9,009 nt of DNA from Gemmatimonadales bacterium (lineage in GTDB: Bacteria > Gemmatimonadota > Gemmatimonadetes > Palauibacterales > Palauibacteraceae): positions 1 to 9,009 of the forward strand of contig DAOVWI010000081.1 of the NCBI GenBank assembly GCA_030636765.1, read 5' to 3'. The translations under genes and the position numbers were made by a program. The notes beneath the pieces are model-generated. The model worked only from the letters and a program-made list of their open reading frames with translations. It did not search any database and was not told the origin of the DNA. The stretch's first letter is position 1. The number at the start of each line of letters is the position of its first letter. This document shows positions 1 through 5,394 of this stretch, piece after piece.

Positions 1-50
1 CAACGACTTACCATGCCGTCACCGCGGCATGACGGCGCTGGGACGGCAGC

Positions 51-212
51 GTGACGCGCTATCCCGACCTTGCCAACGTAGACGCCGCGTGGGTCGTGAT
101 CAACGCGACCGTAGATCCCGCGGCGACCGATGGAGCGGTCGCGATCAAGAAGGAGTGGTTCCATGAAAACCTCGACCAACAACAGCGGCAGGACGGGGAC
201 GACGGGCCGTGA
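51..212 (+). CDS. possible small or partial ORF, unrecognised
   Basis: From a GTG at 51 this frame runs 53 codons to TGA at 210-212. The composition is protein-like: RYPDLANVDAAWVVINATVD near the start, then a charged, Gln/Asp-rich tail, with third positions mostly G or C. No strong ribosome binding site precedes the GTG; GGGACGG at 40-46 is only purine-rich. The same frame is open upstream to a TGA at 30-32. The stretch could therefore be a short gene, or the remnant of a longer gene broken by that stop. Its last 50 bases overlap the start of the next gene in another frame, so both are not necessarily real. A 7-bp inverted repeat (12-18 with 25-31) sits just before it. I recognise no family. 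Confidence 0.3.
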   Translation: MTRYPDLANVDAAWVVINATVDPAATDGAVAIKKEWFHENLDQQQRQDGDDGP

Positions 213-672
213 GGAGCTTTGCCTCGTGTGTGTAGCGGTGATCGCGGCGATCGCCACGGTCCTGGTGCTCGCAGGCGGGACGGGGACGGCGGCCTTCGGA
301 GGCTCGCTCGATGGTTCCCTCGAGGCCTCCGTCGAGGCCGATGATGCGGCCCGTGCCGCCGCCTGGGTCCGCCCGGGCGAAGTCGTCGTGAGCGCGCCGG
401 AGATCGGCCACTCGAGCGTGGATCTTGACGAGATACTGCTCCAGCCGATCGTCCTCCAGGCACCGCCTCGCCTCGCCCCACCGGCGATCGCATCGGCGGA
501 CCCGCAGCCGTTCGAGGCGCTCTCGCGCGTGAGAAGCCTGAGGCGCGCCGCTATCCGGGTGCTCGCTCCGCCGCTCGTGCCGTTCCGGCTGGACGAATCG
601 CTGGCTCCGGGCGAACTGCCCGCGCCGCCGAAGCTTCAGTCGCCTCCGGTCCGGGACTCGCGCCGTGACTGA
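163..672 (+). CDS. hypothetical single-pass membrane protein
   Basis: A 169-residue protein that I do not recognise. ATG at 163 is chosen because AAGAAGGAG (147-155) lies 7 nt upstream; an in-frame ATG at 130 has no such site. The N-terminus is short, polar and Thr/Asn/Gly-rich (residues 1-18). One hydrophobic segment follows (about 19-37, CLVCVAVIAAIATVLVLA, with two Cys). The remainder is acidic (DGSLEASVEADDAA) and then Pro/Ala/Arg-rich with no second membrane segment. It may be anchored with a disordered tail outside the cytoplasm, though orientation is inferred. Third codon positions are strongly G/C, supporting real coding. It overlaps a possible upstream ORF by 50 nt and is followed by a strong hairpin (692-740), so it may end a transcription unit. 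No catalytic motif is visible. Confidence 0.6.
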   Translation: MKTSTNNSGRTGTTGREELCLVCVAVIAAIATVLVLAGGTGTAAFGGSLDGSLEASVEADDAARAAAWVRPGEVVVSAPEIGHSSVDLDEILLQPIVLQAPPRLAPPAIASADPQPFEALSRVRSLRRAAIRVLAPPLVPFRLDESLAPGELPAPPKLQSPPVRDSRRD

Positions 673-691
673 GCCAAGCGGTAAGGCGGTC

Positions 692-740
692 CGATGGATG
701 GAGGGCTCCGGCGGCCTCGGTTGGGGCCCTCCATCCATCG
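692..740 (+). terminator. long hairpin after the first gene
   Basis: CGATGGATGGAGGGC (692-706) is perfectly complementary to GCCCTCCATCCATCG (726-740). Three more pairs (707-709 with 723-725, one of them G-U) extend the stem to 18 bp around a 13-nt loop. It begins 19 nt after the stop codon of the upstream gene, a usual terminator position. No T-tract follows; the sequence runs straight into G-rich tandem repeats. It may be a terminator lacking a U-tail, an mRNA 3'-end stabiliser, or part of a dispersed palindromic repeat element. Confidence 0.5.
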
Positions 741-804
741 CGGGGGCACACGAGCGATATCGCGGGGGCACATGGGCAATATGGCGGGGGTACATGGGCG
801 ATCG
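739..804. repeat. three tandem 22-bp repeats
   Basis: Three head-to-tail imperfect 22-bp units occupy 739-760, 761-782 and 783-804. Each has the core GCGGGGG(C/T)ACA followed by (C/T)G(A/G)GC(G/A)AT. Units 1 and 2 match at 19 of 22 positions, units 2 and 3 at 17 of 22. The period is not a multiple of three and no supported gene covers it, so it is non-coding. The first unit shares two bases with the right arm of the 692-740 hairpin. A 22-bp period is about two helical turns, so the units would present protein sites on one face of the DNA. There are no spacers, so this is not a CRISPR array. Confidence 0.75.
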
Positions 805-833
805 GGTACGGGTATTGCTAAGGAGCGGGCAGG

Positions 834-899
834 ATGCGTGCGGAACGGACACCCCGAGAGCCGCGCGACAACTGCTCGACAGTGACAGGGTTGGGATAG
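834..899 (+). CDS. possible 21-codon leader ORF
   Basis: ATG at 834 is preceded at 8 nt by AAGGAG (820-825), one of the best ribosome binding sites in the window. It opens only 21 codons (MRAERTPREPRDNC, then STVTGLG) before TAG at 897-899. The peptide is Arg/Pro-rich and matches no family I know. Four bases after its stop comes another ATG (904) opening a hydrophobic 23-codon ORF, a spacing that allows translational coupling. It could be a leader peptide, a chance good site in GC-rich DNA, or the relic of a longer gene. Confidence 0.25.
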   Translation: MRAERTPREPRDNCSTVTGLG

Positions 900-903
900 A
901 TCG

Positions 904-975
904 ATGAAGAGACCTGACAAGACCGAACTGCTCGTGATCGCGGCGATGGCCGCTGTCGCGATCCTGCTTGCCTGA
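904..975 (+). CDS. possible 23-residue membrane micro-protein
   Basis: ATG at 904 opens 23 codons to TGA at 973-975: a short charged head (MKRPDKTE) then a hydrophobic stretch (LLVIAAMAAVAILLA) long enough for one membrane pass. There is no convincing ribosome binding site of its own, only G-rich sequence. The ORF begins 4 nt after the stop of the preceding 21-codon ORF, so translation by reinitiation is conceivable. The design loosely echoes the N-terminus of the 163-672 protein (charged head, then an Ala/Ile/Val/Leu segment). The frame stays open after the TGA to about 1218, but that part does not look protein-like enough to claim a broken gene. Confidence 0.3.
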   Translation: MKRPDKTELLVIAAMAAVAILLA

Positions 976-1457
976 CACCACCTGCCCGGCAACGAAATAG
1001 AGAAAGCGAAAGACGGCTTAGGCTCAGGCGGGACAGCGCTGTTTGTCGCGCGCACGATGACCGGATCTTCGGCACCAGCCCGTCGCGTCAGTTGTGCCGA
1101 CGCAACGAGGGCACACCTGAGCCCGTCGCCGATCGCTTCGCTCAGTCCAGAGCATAAGCTCGTGCCAGCCGCGAGGGCAACCGGCCGTAGCGAACCGATA
1201 TCATCCGAAATATGTTATTAAGCTTTGCAGCCCTCGGCGGGTCAAGCGAATCCCTACCGCGACGGCCGATCCGGTTCGATCGAACCAAAATCGGCGTGGC
1301 GTGTAGAGTCGCTAGGCGCCTCGACCGGCGTCCGGACACGATCGAAGGAGCTCGGCGGGCCGGCTGGCGTCGGCCCGTTGTTGTCGAGCGTTGTGATCGA
1401 GAAAGGGTTGTCTCAGCCCTGGATCGGCGGAGTCAAGGAGCACAGGAAGAAGCATCC
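976..1457 (+). other. 482-bp intergenic region upstream of the TPR gene
   Basis: No supported gene lies here. Visible structure includes a distant 8-bp inverted pair (GGCTCAGG at 1021-1028, CCTGAGCC at 1116-1123), an AT-rich island at about 1200-1220 in otherwise GC-rich DNA, and a 14-bp palindrome at 1273-1286. A weak TAGAGT (1304-1309) resembles a -10 box, but no matching -35 box is at a good distance. The downstream gene's frame is open back to 1212, but that extension is Arg/Ser-rich, lacks a ribosome binding site and would bury the signal peptide, so I treat it as non-coding. The promoter of the TPR gene is probably here but cannot be placed. Confidence 0.5.
1273..1286. promoter_or_regulatory. 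14-bp perfect palindrome, possible operator
   Basis: GGTTCGATCGAACC is a perfect 14-bp palindrome, 172 nt before the TPR gene start. Its dyad symmetry fits a dimeric DNA-binding protein site. It lies about where a -35 box for TAGAGT (1304-1309) would fall, but that promoter is weak and no regulator is identifiable. Confidence 0.25.
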
Positions 1458-3275
1458 ATGAACATGAAATCGTTCCGTGCCGTAGTTCTGACGAGCTTGC
1501 CGATTCTGACGCTGCTCGCGCTCGCGATGCCTGCCCAGGTGCAGGCGCAAACAGCGGCCCGAGTACTCGTCGCGCCTCTGGCGACGGGAACGGGGGTCGA
1601 CGAGAAGTTCGGCTCGAGGGTGGCCGAGGAAGTCGGGAAGGGTCTCGAAGACTTCGACGCGATCGATCCCATGGACAAGGACGAGATCAAGAGTGCCCTG
1701 AAGAGGTTCGGGCTCGAAGATCAGGTCCTCACGCCGATCCAGTGGAGGCAGCTCGCGGGTCAGCTGAACGCCGACCTCGTCATGGTCGGTAGCGCCGCCC
1801 CCGCCGGCGCCGGGGTGCGAGTGACAGCGACGTTCATCCAGTCGAAGTCCGGCGAGGAGCTTCCGATACCGGAGTTCACGGTTGGCGGCGATGGGGGTTC
1901 GGAGGCGAAGGAGGCGTCGCGCCGGATCCTCGAGGCGTTCGACGCCCAGGTCGCCTACCTCAAGGCGGTCCAGTTCTGTCAGGAGTATCTGGCCGCCAAT
2001 CAGTTCGATGATGCGTTGAGGAACTGCGACCAGGCTTTGGAGATGAAGCCCGACGCGATACAGGCGCTCTACTACCACGGCCGCACACTCATGGGGCTCG
2101 AGCGCTTCGAGGAGGCCGTGCCGGATCTGGAGAGAGTGCTCGAAGCGGATCCCGCGAGGGAAGAGGCGATCCAGTCGCTGGCCTTCAGCTACGCGCAGCT
2201 GGGCAACGCGGAGCGGGCCACCGAGCTCTATCGTCAGTACCTCGACTTCAACCCGGACGACGCGGACGTTCGGCTCAACGTGGCCTTCAACCTGGCGCAG
2301 GCTGGCGGTTACGACGCGGCCATCGAGATCATTCAGGGCGGGATCGCTCGCGATTCCACCAACGCGGCCCTCTGGCAGTATCTCGGGAACGTGGCTCTCG
2401 CCAAGGCGACCAGTGGTGGCAACGGAGGGAATGGCAACGGTGGTACGGTGCAGGACAGCGCCGCCGCCCACGTCGCGCTGGACGCGTACCGCCGGTACGT
2501 CAATCTCGAAGACAAGCCGATCGAGGCGGCGATCCTGCTGAACGCGCTGAAAGCGAACATGGCGATGGGCGATGACCAGAGTGCCTACGAGCTCTCGGAG
2601 CGGATGCTGGCGTTTCGCGAGGGTACGGCCGGCGGAACCGGCATCGGCTCGGTCACGACCGCCGCCGGCCGCGAGATCCACATCGCCGAGGTGACGGATG
2701 CGGATCGCGCCAGCTTCTGGGCGCTGCGGGCCGACATGCTCGGACACATGGATCGGCCCGGCGACGCCGTCCGTGAGCTGGAATGGGCTCTGGAGATCGA
2801 CCCGACGTACCCGAACGGGTACCTGAAGATGGGTATCTTCAACCTTCAGGCGGGCAACACCGATGAGGCCCTGACCGATTTCCGGAAGGCGGTGGAGCTG
2901 GGGAGCGACGCCGATGTCATCTCCAGCCAGCTCCTGGCCCGTGGCTATAACGACTATTTCAAGAAGGGCCAGATCGGGAAGGCGATCGGCATGTTCCGGG
3001 CCGGCCTCGATTTCGCCAAGACGGCGGGCACCCGGAATCAGCTCAACTTCTTCATCGGGTACGGCATCTATCAACAGGCGGTCGCGCTGGACGAGTCCAA
3101 CCCGAACGAGGACTGCGGTCCGGCCCGCAGTGCTCTGGAGCGATTTCAGCGCGTGTCCGGCTATATCCGGCAGGCCGGCAACGTCCAGCAGGCCAATCAG
3201 GCGCAGATCCTGGATGCGACCGACACGTATCTCTTCCGTCAGGAGCAGATCGTGAAGAAGGCGTGTAAGGGATAG
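1458..3275 (+). CDS. exported TPR protein with CsgG/TolB-like N-terminal domain
   Basis: A 605-residue protein. ATG 1458 is chosen because AGGAAG (1444-1449) lies 8 nt upstream and a signal peptide starts there: MNMK, a hydrophobic core to about residue 24, and a likely cleavage after VQA (residue 30). Residues about 33-165 have the pattern of CsgG/FlgO/TolB-N-like domains: strand ARVLVAPLATG, later NADLVMVGSA (104-112), then VRVTATFIQSKSGEE. From about 170, TPR helix pairs follow (DDALRNCDQALEMKPDAIQA, EEAVPDLERVLEADP, ERATELYRQYLDFNPDDADV, then DAVRELEWALEIDPTYPNGY and DEALTDFRKAVEL at about 430-490). A Gly/Asn-rich linker (319-329) interrupts the array. The C-terminal 100 residues are helical and end in KKACKG. 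I infer a periplasmic scaffold or assembly factor; the partner is unknown. It is monocistronic as far as visible and ends before a strong terminator. Confidence 0.85.
   Translation: MNMKSFRAVVLTSLPILTLLALAMPAQVQAQTAARVLVAPLATGTGVDEKFGSRVAEEVGKGLEDFDAIDPMDKDEIKSALKRFGLEDQVLTPIQWRQLAGQLNADLVMVGSAAPAGAGVRVTATFIQSKSGEELPIPEFTVGGDGGSEAKEASRRILEAFDAQVAYLKAVQFCQEYLAANQFDDALRNCDQALEMKPDAIQALYYHGRTLMGLERFEEAVPDLERVLEADPAREEAIQSLAFSYAQLGNAERATELYRQYLDFNPDDADVRLNVAFNLAQAGGYDAAIEIIQGGIARDSTNAALWQYLGNVALAKATSGGNGGNGNGGTVQDSAAAHVALDAYRRYVNLEDKPIEAAILLNALKANMAMGDDQSAYELSERMLAFREGTAGGTGIGSVTTAAGREIHIAEVTDADRASFWALRADMLGHMDRPGDAVRELEWALEIDPTYPNGYLKMGIFNLQAGNTDEALTDFRKAVELGSDADVISSQLLARGYNDYFKKGQIGKAIGMFRAGLDFAKTAGTRNQLNFFIGYGIYQQAVALDESNPNEDCGPARSALERFQRVSGYIRQAGNVQQANQAQILDATDTYLFRQEQIVKKACKG
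2412..2444 (+). other. Gly/Asn-rich linker inside the TPR array
   Basis: These codons encode SGGNGGNGNGG, a flexible low-complexity insert. It falls between the two helices of what looks like one TPR unit (LWQYLGNVALAKAT before, HVALDAYRRYV after), so it may form an exposed loop. The GGN/AAY codon repetition makes it a likely length-variable site. Confidence 0.6.
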
Positions 3276-3286
3276 TCCTCTAGCGC

Positions 3287-3322
3287 CAGGTCGCTGACCC
3301 GCCAGGGTTTTTCAGCGATCTG
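3287..3322 (+). other. hairpin just after the TPR gene stop
   Basis: CAGGTCGCTGA (3287-3297) pairs with TCAGCGATCTG (3312-3322) over 11 bp with one G-U pair. The T-run lies in the loop rather than after the stem, so this is a poor terminator by itself. It sits 11 nt after the stop codon, upstream of the stronger hairpin at 3351, and may protect the mRNA 3' end. Confidence 0.4.
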
Positions 3323-3350
3323 CTAGGCTCTCCCGCCGTTCCCGCCCTCC

Positions 3351-3392
3351 GGGGCCCGGCGCTCTTCGGAGTGCCGGGCCCCTTCGTCTTGT
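3351..3392 (+). terminator. strong intrinsic terminator of the TPR gene
   Basis: GGGGCCCGGCGCTC (3351-3364) pairs with GAGTGCCGGGCCCC (3369-3382): 14 bp with a single G-U, closed by TTCG flanked by C and G, the very stable cUUCGg tetraloop. The tail TTCGTCTTGT (3383-3392) is T-rich. It lies about 75 nt after the TPR stop and about 80 nt before the mraZ promoter, so it should insulate the division operon from upstream transcription. A smaller GC hairpin (3420-3425 with 3430-3435) follows. Confidence 0.85.
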
Positions 3393-3472
3393 AGCCCACC
3401 CTTCCCACGAGCCGCGTCACGCCGCATCCGCGGCGGGTTTCGCCCCAATCCCGCCCTTGCGGCCGCGGGGGG

Positions 3473-3502
3473 TTGACGTACGCCCCCGGGTTGGGGTAGA
3501 AT
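3473..3502 (+). promoter_or_regulatory. mraZ/dcw operon promoter, sigma-70 type
   Basis: TTGACG (3473-3478) and TAGAAT (3497-3502) are separated by 18 bp, each one mismatch from the TTGACA/TATAAT consensus. The predicted start of transcription is at about 3509-3511, giving a leader of roughly 55 nt before the mraZ GTG. This is the only clear promoter seen in the window, and no gene boundary further right shows one, so the whole cluster probably depends on it. Confidence 0.8.
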
Positions 3503-3540
3503 GGAGTCCGGTGGGGAAAAGTGGGGGAGAGTGGGGAACC
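3491..3540 (+). promoter_or_regulatory. MraZ operator: 10-bp-phased GTGGGG boxes
   Basis: GTGGGG occurs at 3511, 3521 and 3531, exactly 10 bp apart (tails AAAA, GAGA, AACC). Two weaker boxes continue the phase upstream: TTGGGG at 3491, overlapping the -10 element, and ATGGAG at 3501. MraZ is known to bind TGGG-type direct repeats with 10-bp periodicity upstream of its own gene and repress the cluster; this array fits closely. It lies at and just after the predicted transcription start, where bound protein would block RNA polymerase. Confidence 0.85.
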
Positions 3541-3565
3541 TGACCCGTGGTCGAAGGGAAGCCGT

Positions 3566-3997
3566 GTGAGCGGCTATCTGGGCAGTTTTCATCATCAGGT
3601 AGACGCCAAGGGTCGCTTCGCTCTCCCGGCTCCGTTCCGGCGCGGCAGCGAGTCGGAATCGTTCGTCCTCATTCAGATCCACGAGGACGCCCTCTCGCTC
3701 TATCCCCACGCGAGCTGGCGGCCGGTCGAGGCGGAGCTCCGAGAGCTCATACGACGCCAGCCCGAGGCCAGAGCGAGCATCCTCGGTCTCACGGCAAGCG
3801 CGCTCGAGGTGTTGACCGACAAACAGGGAAGGATCCTCATCCCGGATCGCATGCGGGAGCGGGCGGGATTGGGGCACGAGGTCCTGATCGTCGGGGCCCT
3901 CAACAAGATCGAGATCTGGGATCCGGAGCGGTTCCGAAGCCGAACGGAGGTTCCCGACCCGAAGTTCGATCCGTTCATCGAATCGATCTTCGCCTGA
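3566..3997 (+). CDS. mraZ: transcriptional regulator MraZ
   Basis: A 143-residue protein of the usual MraZ length. It has two AbrB/SpoVT-like half domains, each with the hallmark loop: DAKGRFALPAPFR at residues 13-25 and DKQGRILIP at 85-93. Known family members form ring-shaped oligomers that bind repeats in their own promoter; the array at 3491-3540 is the matching target. GTG 3566 is chosen because the protein then begins MSGYLGSFHHQVDAKGR, aligning with the family N-terminus, and AAGGGA (3554-3559) lies 6 nt upstream. A longer in-frame GTG at 3521 falls inside the operator and adds a non-family extension. The gene heads the operon; rsmH follows after 40 nt. Confidence 0.95.
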   Translation: MSGYLGSFHHQVDAKGRFALPAPFRRGSESESFVLIQIHEDALSLYPHASWRPVEAELRELIRRQPEARASILGLTASALEVLTDKQGRILIPDRMRERAGLGHEVLIVGALNKIEIWDPERFRSRTEVPDPKFDPFIESIFA

Positions 3998-4037
3998 GGA
4001 ACGCTCGGGCTCGCCTGGACCGCCCCGAGAGGAGTGC

Positions 4038-4979
4038 GTGGGCTACGAGCACGAGCCGGTCATGGTCGGGGAGGTGCTCGAGCACCTCCGTCCCGAGCGC
4101 GGCGGGACGTTTCTCGACGGCACCGCGGGGGGCGGAGGACACGCAGTGGAGATCCTCGAGCGAGGGGGTGAGGCCGCCGAGGTGGTCTGCCTCGACCTGG
4201 ATCCCGACGCGATCGACGCGGCACGAGAGAGGCTCGCGGGATACGGACGGCGCGCGCGGCTGAAGCAGGCCGACTTCCGGGACGCGCCGGAGATCCTCGA
4301 AACTCTGGATATACATGAGCTGTCGGGGGCGCTCCTCGACCTGGGGGTTTCCTCACACCAGCTCAACACGACGGCGCGTGGGTTCTCCTTTCGTCCGGGC
4401 ACACCGTTAGTTATGCGGATGGGCGGGACAACGGGCGGAAGGGGGCCCGCAGCCGACTTCTTGAACCGGGCTCCGATCAAGGAGCTGGGTCGCGTTTTTC
4501 GGGAGTTCGGGGAGGAGCGGCGTTGGCGGGCCCTCGCGCGAGAGGTGGTGCGACGACGGGAGAAGCGACCGTTCGTGAGCAGCGACGACCTCGTCGCCGC
4601 CATCCGAACGGTACTCGGTCCGAGTGTCTCACCACGCGACAAGGCGCGACTTTTTCAAGCCGTTCGAATCCAGACAAATAGCGAGCTCGAGGCTCTGAGC
4701 AGCGCTCTCCCCCGGATCCGTGATCTCCTGGCGGAGCAGGGCCGATTGGTGGTCATCGCCTACCACTCGCTGGAAGACAGAATCGTCAAGAGAGCGTTTC
4801 GCGATTGGAGCCGGAGCTGCGTGTGCCCACCGAAACTGCCCGTGTGTCGGTGTCGCGGGAGACCGCTGGGCAGGGTCCTCACGCCCCGCCCGGTGACGGC
4901 CTCCGAAGCGGAGATAGCCGGGAACCCGCGGGCGCGGAGTGCGAAGCTGAGAGCCTGGGAGCGAAGCGACCGCTCGTGA
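4038..4979 (+). CDS. rsmH: 16S rRNA (cytosine(1402)-N(4))-methyltransferase RsmH
   Basis: A 313-residue protein, the typical length, also called MraW. Known function: SAM-dependent N4-methylation of C1402 in 16S rRNA. The N-terminal HEPVMVGEVLEHL is the family signature. SAM motif I is DGTAGGGGHA (27-36), LDLDPDA follows at 52-58, and the core LLDLGVSSHQL is at about 99-109. RGFSF and FQAVRIQTNSELE are also present. A CVCPPKLPVCRC cysteine cluster (261-272) precedes the conserved C-terminal NPRARSAKLRAWE. The usual PLDMRM motif reads PLVMRMGG (123-130), an uncommon change. GTG 4038 is chosen for the conserved N-terminus; AGGAG (4030-4034) is rather close, 3 nt away. The stop codon lies inside a 20-bp direct repeat that starts the ftsL region. 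Confidence 0.95.
   Translation: MGYEHEPVMVGEVLEHLRPERGGTFLDGTAGGGGHAVEILERGGEAAEVVCLDLDPDAIDAARERLAGYGRRARLKQADFRDAPEILETLDIHELSGALLDLGVSSHQLNTTARGFSFRPGTPLVMRMGGTTGGRGPAADFLNRAPIKELGRVFREFGEERRWRALAREVVRRREKRPFVSSDDLVAAIRTVLGPSVSPRDKARLFQAVRIQTNSELEALSSALPRIRDLLAEQGRLVVIAYHSLEDRIVKRAFRDWSRSCVCPPKLPVCRCRGRPLGRVLTPRPVTASEAEIAGNPRARSAKLRAWERSDRS
4070..4089. other. 20-bp perfect palindrome inside early rsmH
   Basis: GGAGGTGCTCGAGCACCTCC is a perfect 20-bp palindrome starting 33 nt after the rsmH start codon, in the codons for EVLEHL. As RNA it would fold into an 8-bp stem with a UCGA loop and would hide an internal GGAGG. It may arise by chance from the conserved peptide and GC-rich codons. Confidence 0.6.
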
Positions 4980-5028
4980 CGGCGTGAGCGGCCGACCGTT
5001 GGCTACGGCGTGACGGCGTGAGCGGCCG
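4975..5028 (+). repeat. 20-bp direct repeat duplicating the ftsL start region
   Basis: A perfect 20-bp direct repeat occurs at 4975-4994 and 5009-5028, offset 34 bp. Each copy contains a stop codon, four bases and a GTG start (TGACGGCGTGAGCGGC). In copy 1 the TGA ends rsmH; in copy 2 it ends a 9-codon mini-ORF, and the GTG is the ftsL start. Similarity continues weakly past the repeat (CCGTT in both), as expected for an older 34-bp tandem duplication. Confidence 0.85.
4984..5013 (+). CDS. possible 9-codon leader ORF between rsmH and ftsL
   Basis: GTG at 4984, 4 nt after the rsmH stop, opens MSGRPLATA and stops at TGA 5011-5013, 4 nt before the ftsL GTG at 5018. Both gaps read CGGC. The first residues match those of the FtsL-like protein (MSGR), showing it is a duplicated copy of that start. 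It could pass ribosomes from rsmH to ftsL by reinitiation; neither start has a clear ribosome binding site. Confidence 0.35.
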   Translation: MSGRPLATA

Positions 5029-5350
5029 GCGCCCGTTCTGGACCAGGAGCAGCCGCCGGTTTCTGGGGATCACGATTGCGGTGCTCGTGCTCGTCGCGTC
5101 GATGGGTTGGACGGTCCGCCGGACGACCGAAGCGAGGAAGGTCGCTCGAGCCATCGACTCGCTCGAGTCGGTAGAGGTCGTCTACCGGGCCCGGCTCGCC
5201 GCCGCCATGCGCAGGGTCGATTCGCTGTCGTCGAGAAGCCGGCTTCTGGAAGCGGTCGCCGATCTCGGCCTCAGGCCGGCTACTGACGAGGAGATCGTGT
5301 TTATCGGGGACGTACGCCCACCCGACGGAGAGGTCGCTCAGACTCGATGA
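5018..5350 (+). CDS. ftsL: FtsL-like divisome protein
   Basis: A 110-residue single-pass protein. A basic cytoplasmic head (MSGRRPFWTRSSRR) precedes one membrane segment (about 15-33, FLGITIAVLVLVASMG). A heptad-like, charged helix (about 35-80) follows, with a C-terminal LGLRPATDEEIVFIGD of the kind seen at the end of FtsL/FtsB-type proteins. Size, topology and position between rsmH and ftsI are those of FtsL, which with FtsB and FtsQ activates septal FtsWI synthesis at the inner membrane. Sequence conservation in this family is low, so the call rests mainly on context. GTG 5018 is chosen because it leaves a short basic head and sits 4 nt after the leader stop. Its TGA overlaps the ftsI start as ATGA. 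Its end is encoded within the 21-bp tandem repeat. Confidence 0.85.
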   Translation: MSGRRPFWTRSSRRFLGITIAVLVLVASMGWTVRRTTEARKVARAIDSLESVEVVYRARLAAAMRRVDSLSSRSRLLEAVADLGLRPATDEEIVFIGDVRPPDGEVAQTR

Positions 5351-5394
5351 AAGGTCGCTCAGACTCGATGAAAGACCGCTCAAACTCGAAGCAG
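5332..5394 (+). repeat. 21-bp tandem repeat duplicating the ftsI start codon
   Basis: Units at 5332-5352 and 5353-5373 are identical over 21 bp; 5374-5394 matches at 15 of 21 positions; 5395-5415 is a decayed fourth unit (about 13 of 21 to the third). The units are codon-phased in the ftsI frame and encode heptads GRSDSMK, GRSDSMK, DRSNSKQ, ERARSKR. Units 1 and 2 each contain an ATG, giving two ftsI starts 21 nt apart with the same 13 nt between an AG-rich stretch and the ATG. Unit 1 also encodes the last residues and stop of ftsL. Confidence 0.9.

Noticed and set aside
2..166. Open frame ending with an ATGA overlap at 163
   Set aside because: The translation is almost entirely Arg, Asp and Gly (RRRRVGRDQRDRRSRGDR), typical of an out-of-frame reading of GC-rich DNA.
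739..804. CRISPR-like array
   Set aside because: The 22-bp units are directly adjacent with no spacers, and no cas genes are present.
1211..1216. TATGTT as a -10 box in the AT-rich island
   Set aside because: No acceptable -35 hexamer lies 16-19 bp upstream.
1212..1457. 82-residue N-terminal extension of the TPR protein from ATG 1212
   Set aside because: There is no ribosome binding site, the composition is Arg-rich, and it would bury a clear signal peptide that starts at 1458.
1413..3074. 553-codon open frame on the - strand opposite the TPR gene
   Set aside because: It is a mirror of the G/C-biased codons of the TPR gene; its translation is Arg/Val/Leu-rich with no domain or ribosome binding site. 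The same applies to the long - strand frames opposite ftsI (6019-7452) and murE (7662-8963).
3521..3565. Upstream GTG start for mraZ
   Set aside because: It lies inside the GTGGGG operator boxes, and the extra residues do not fit the MraZ N-terminus.
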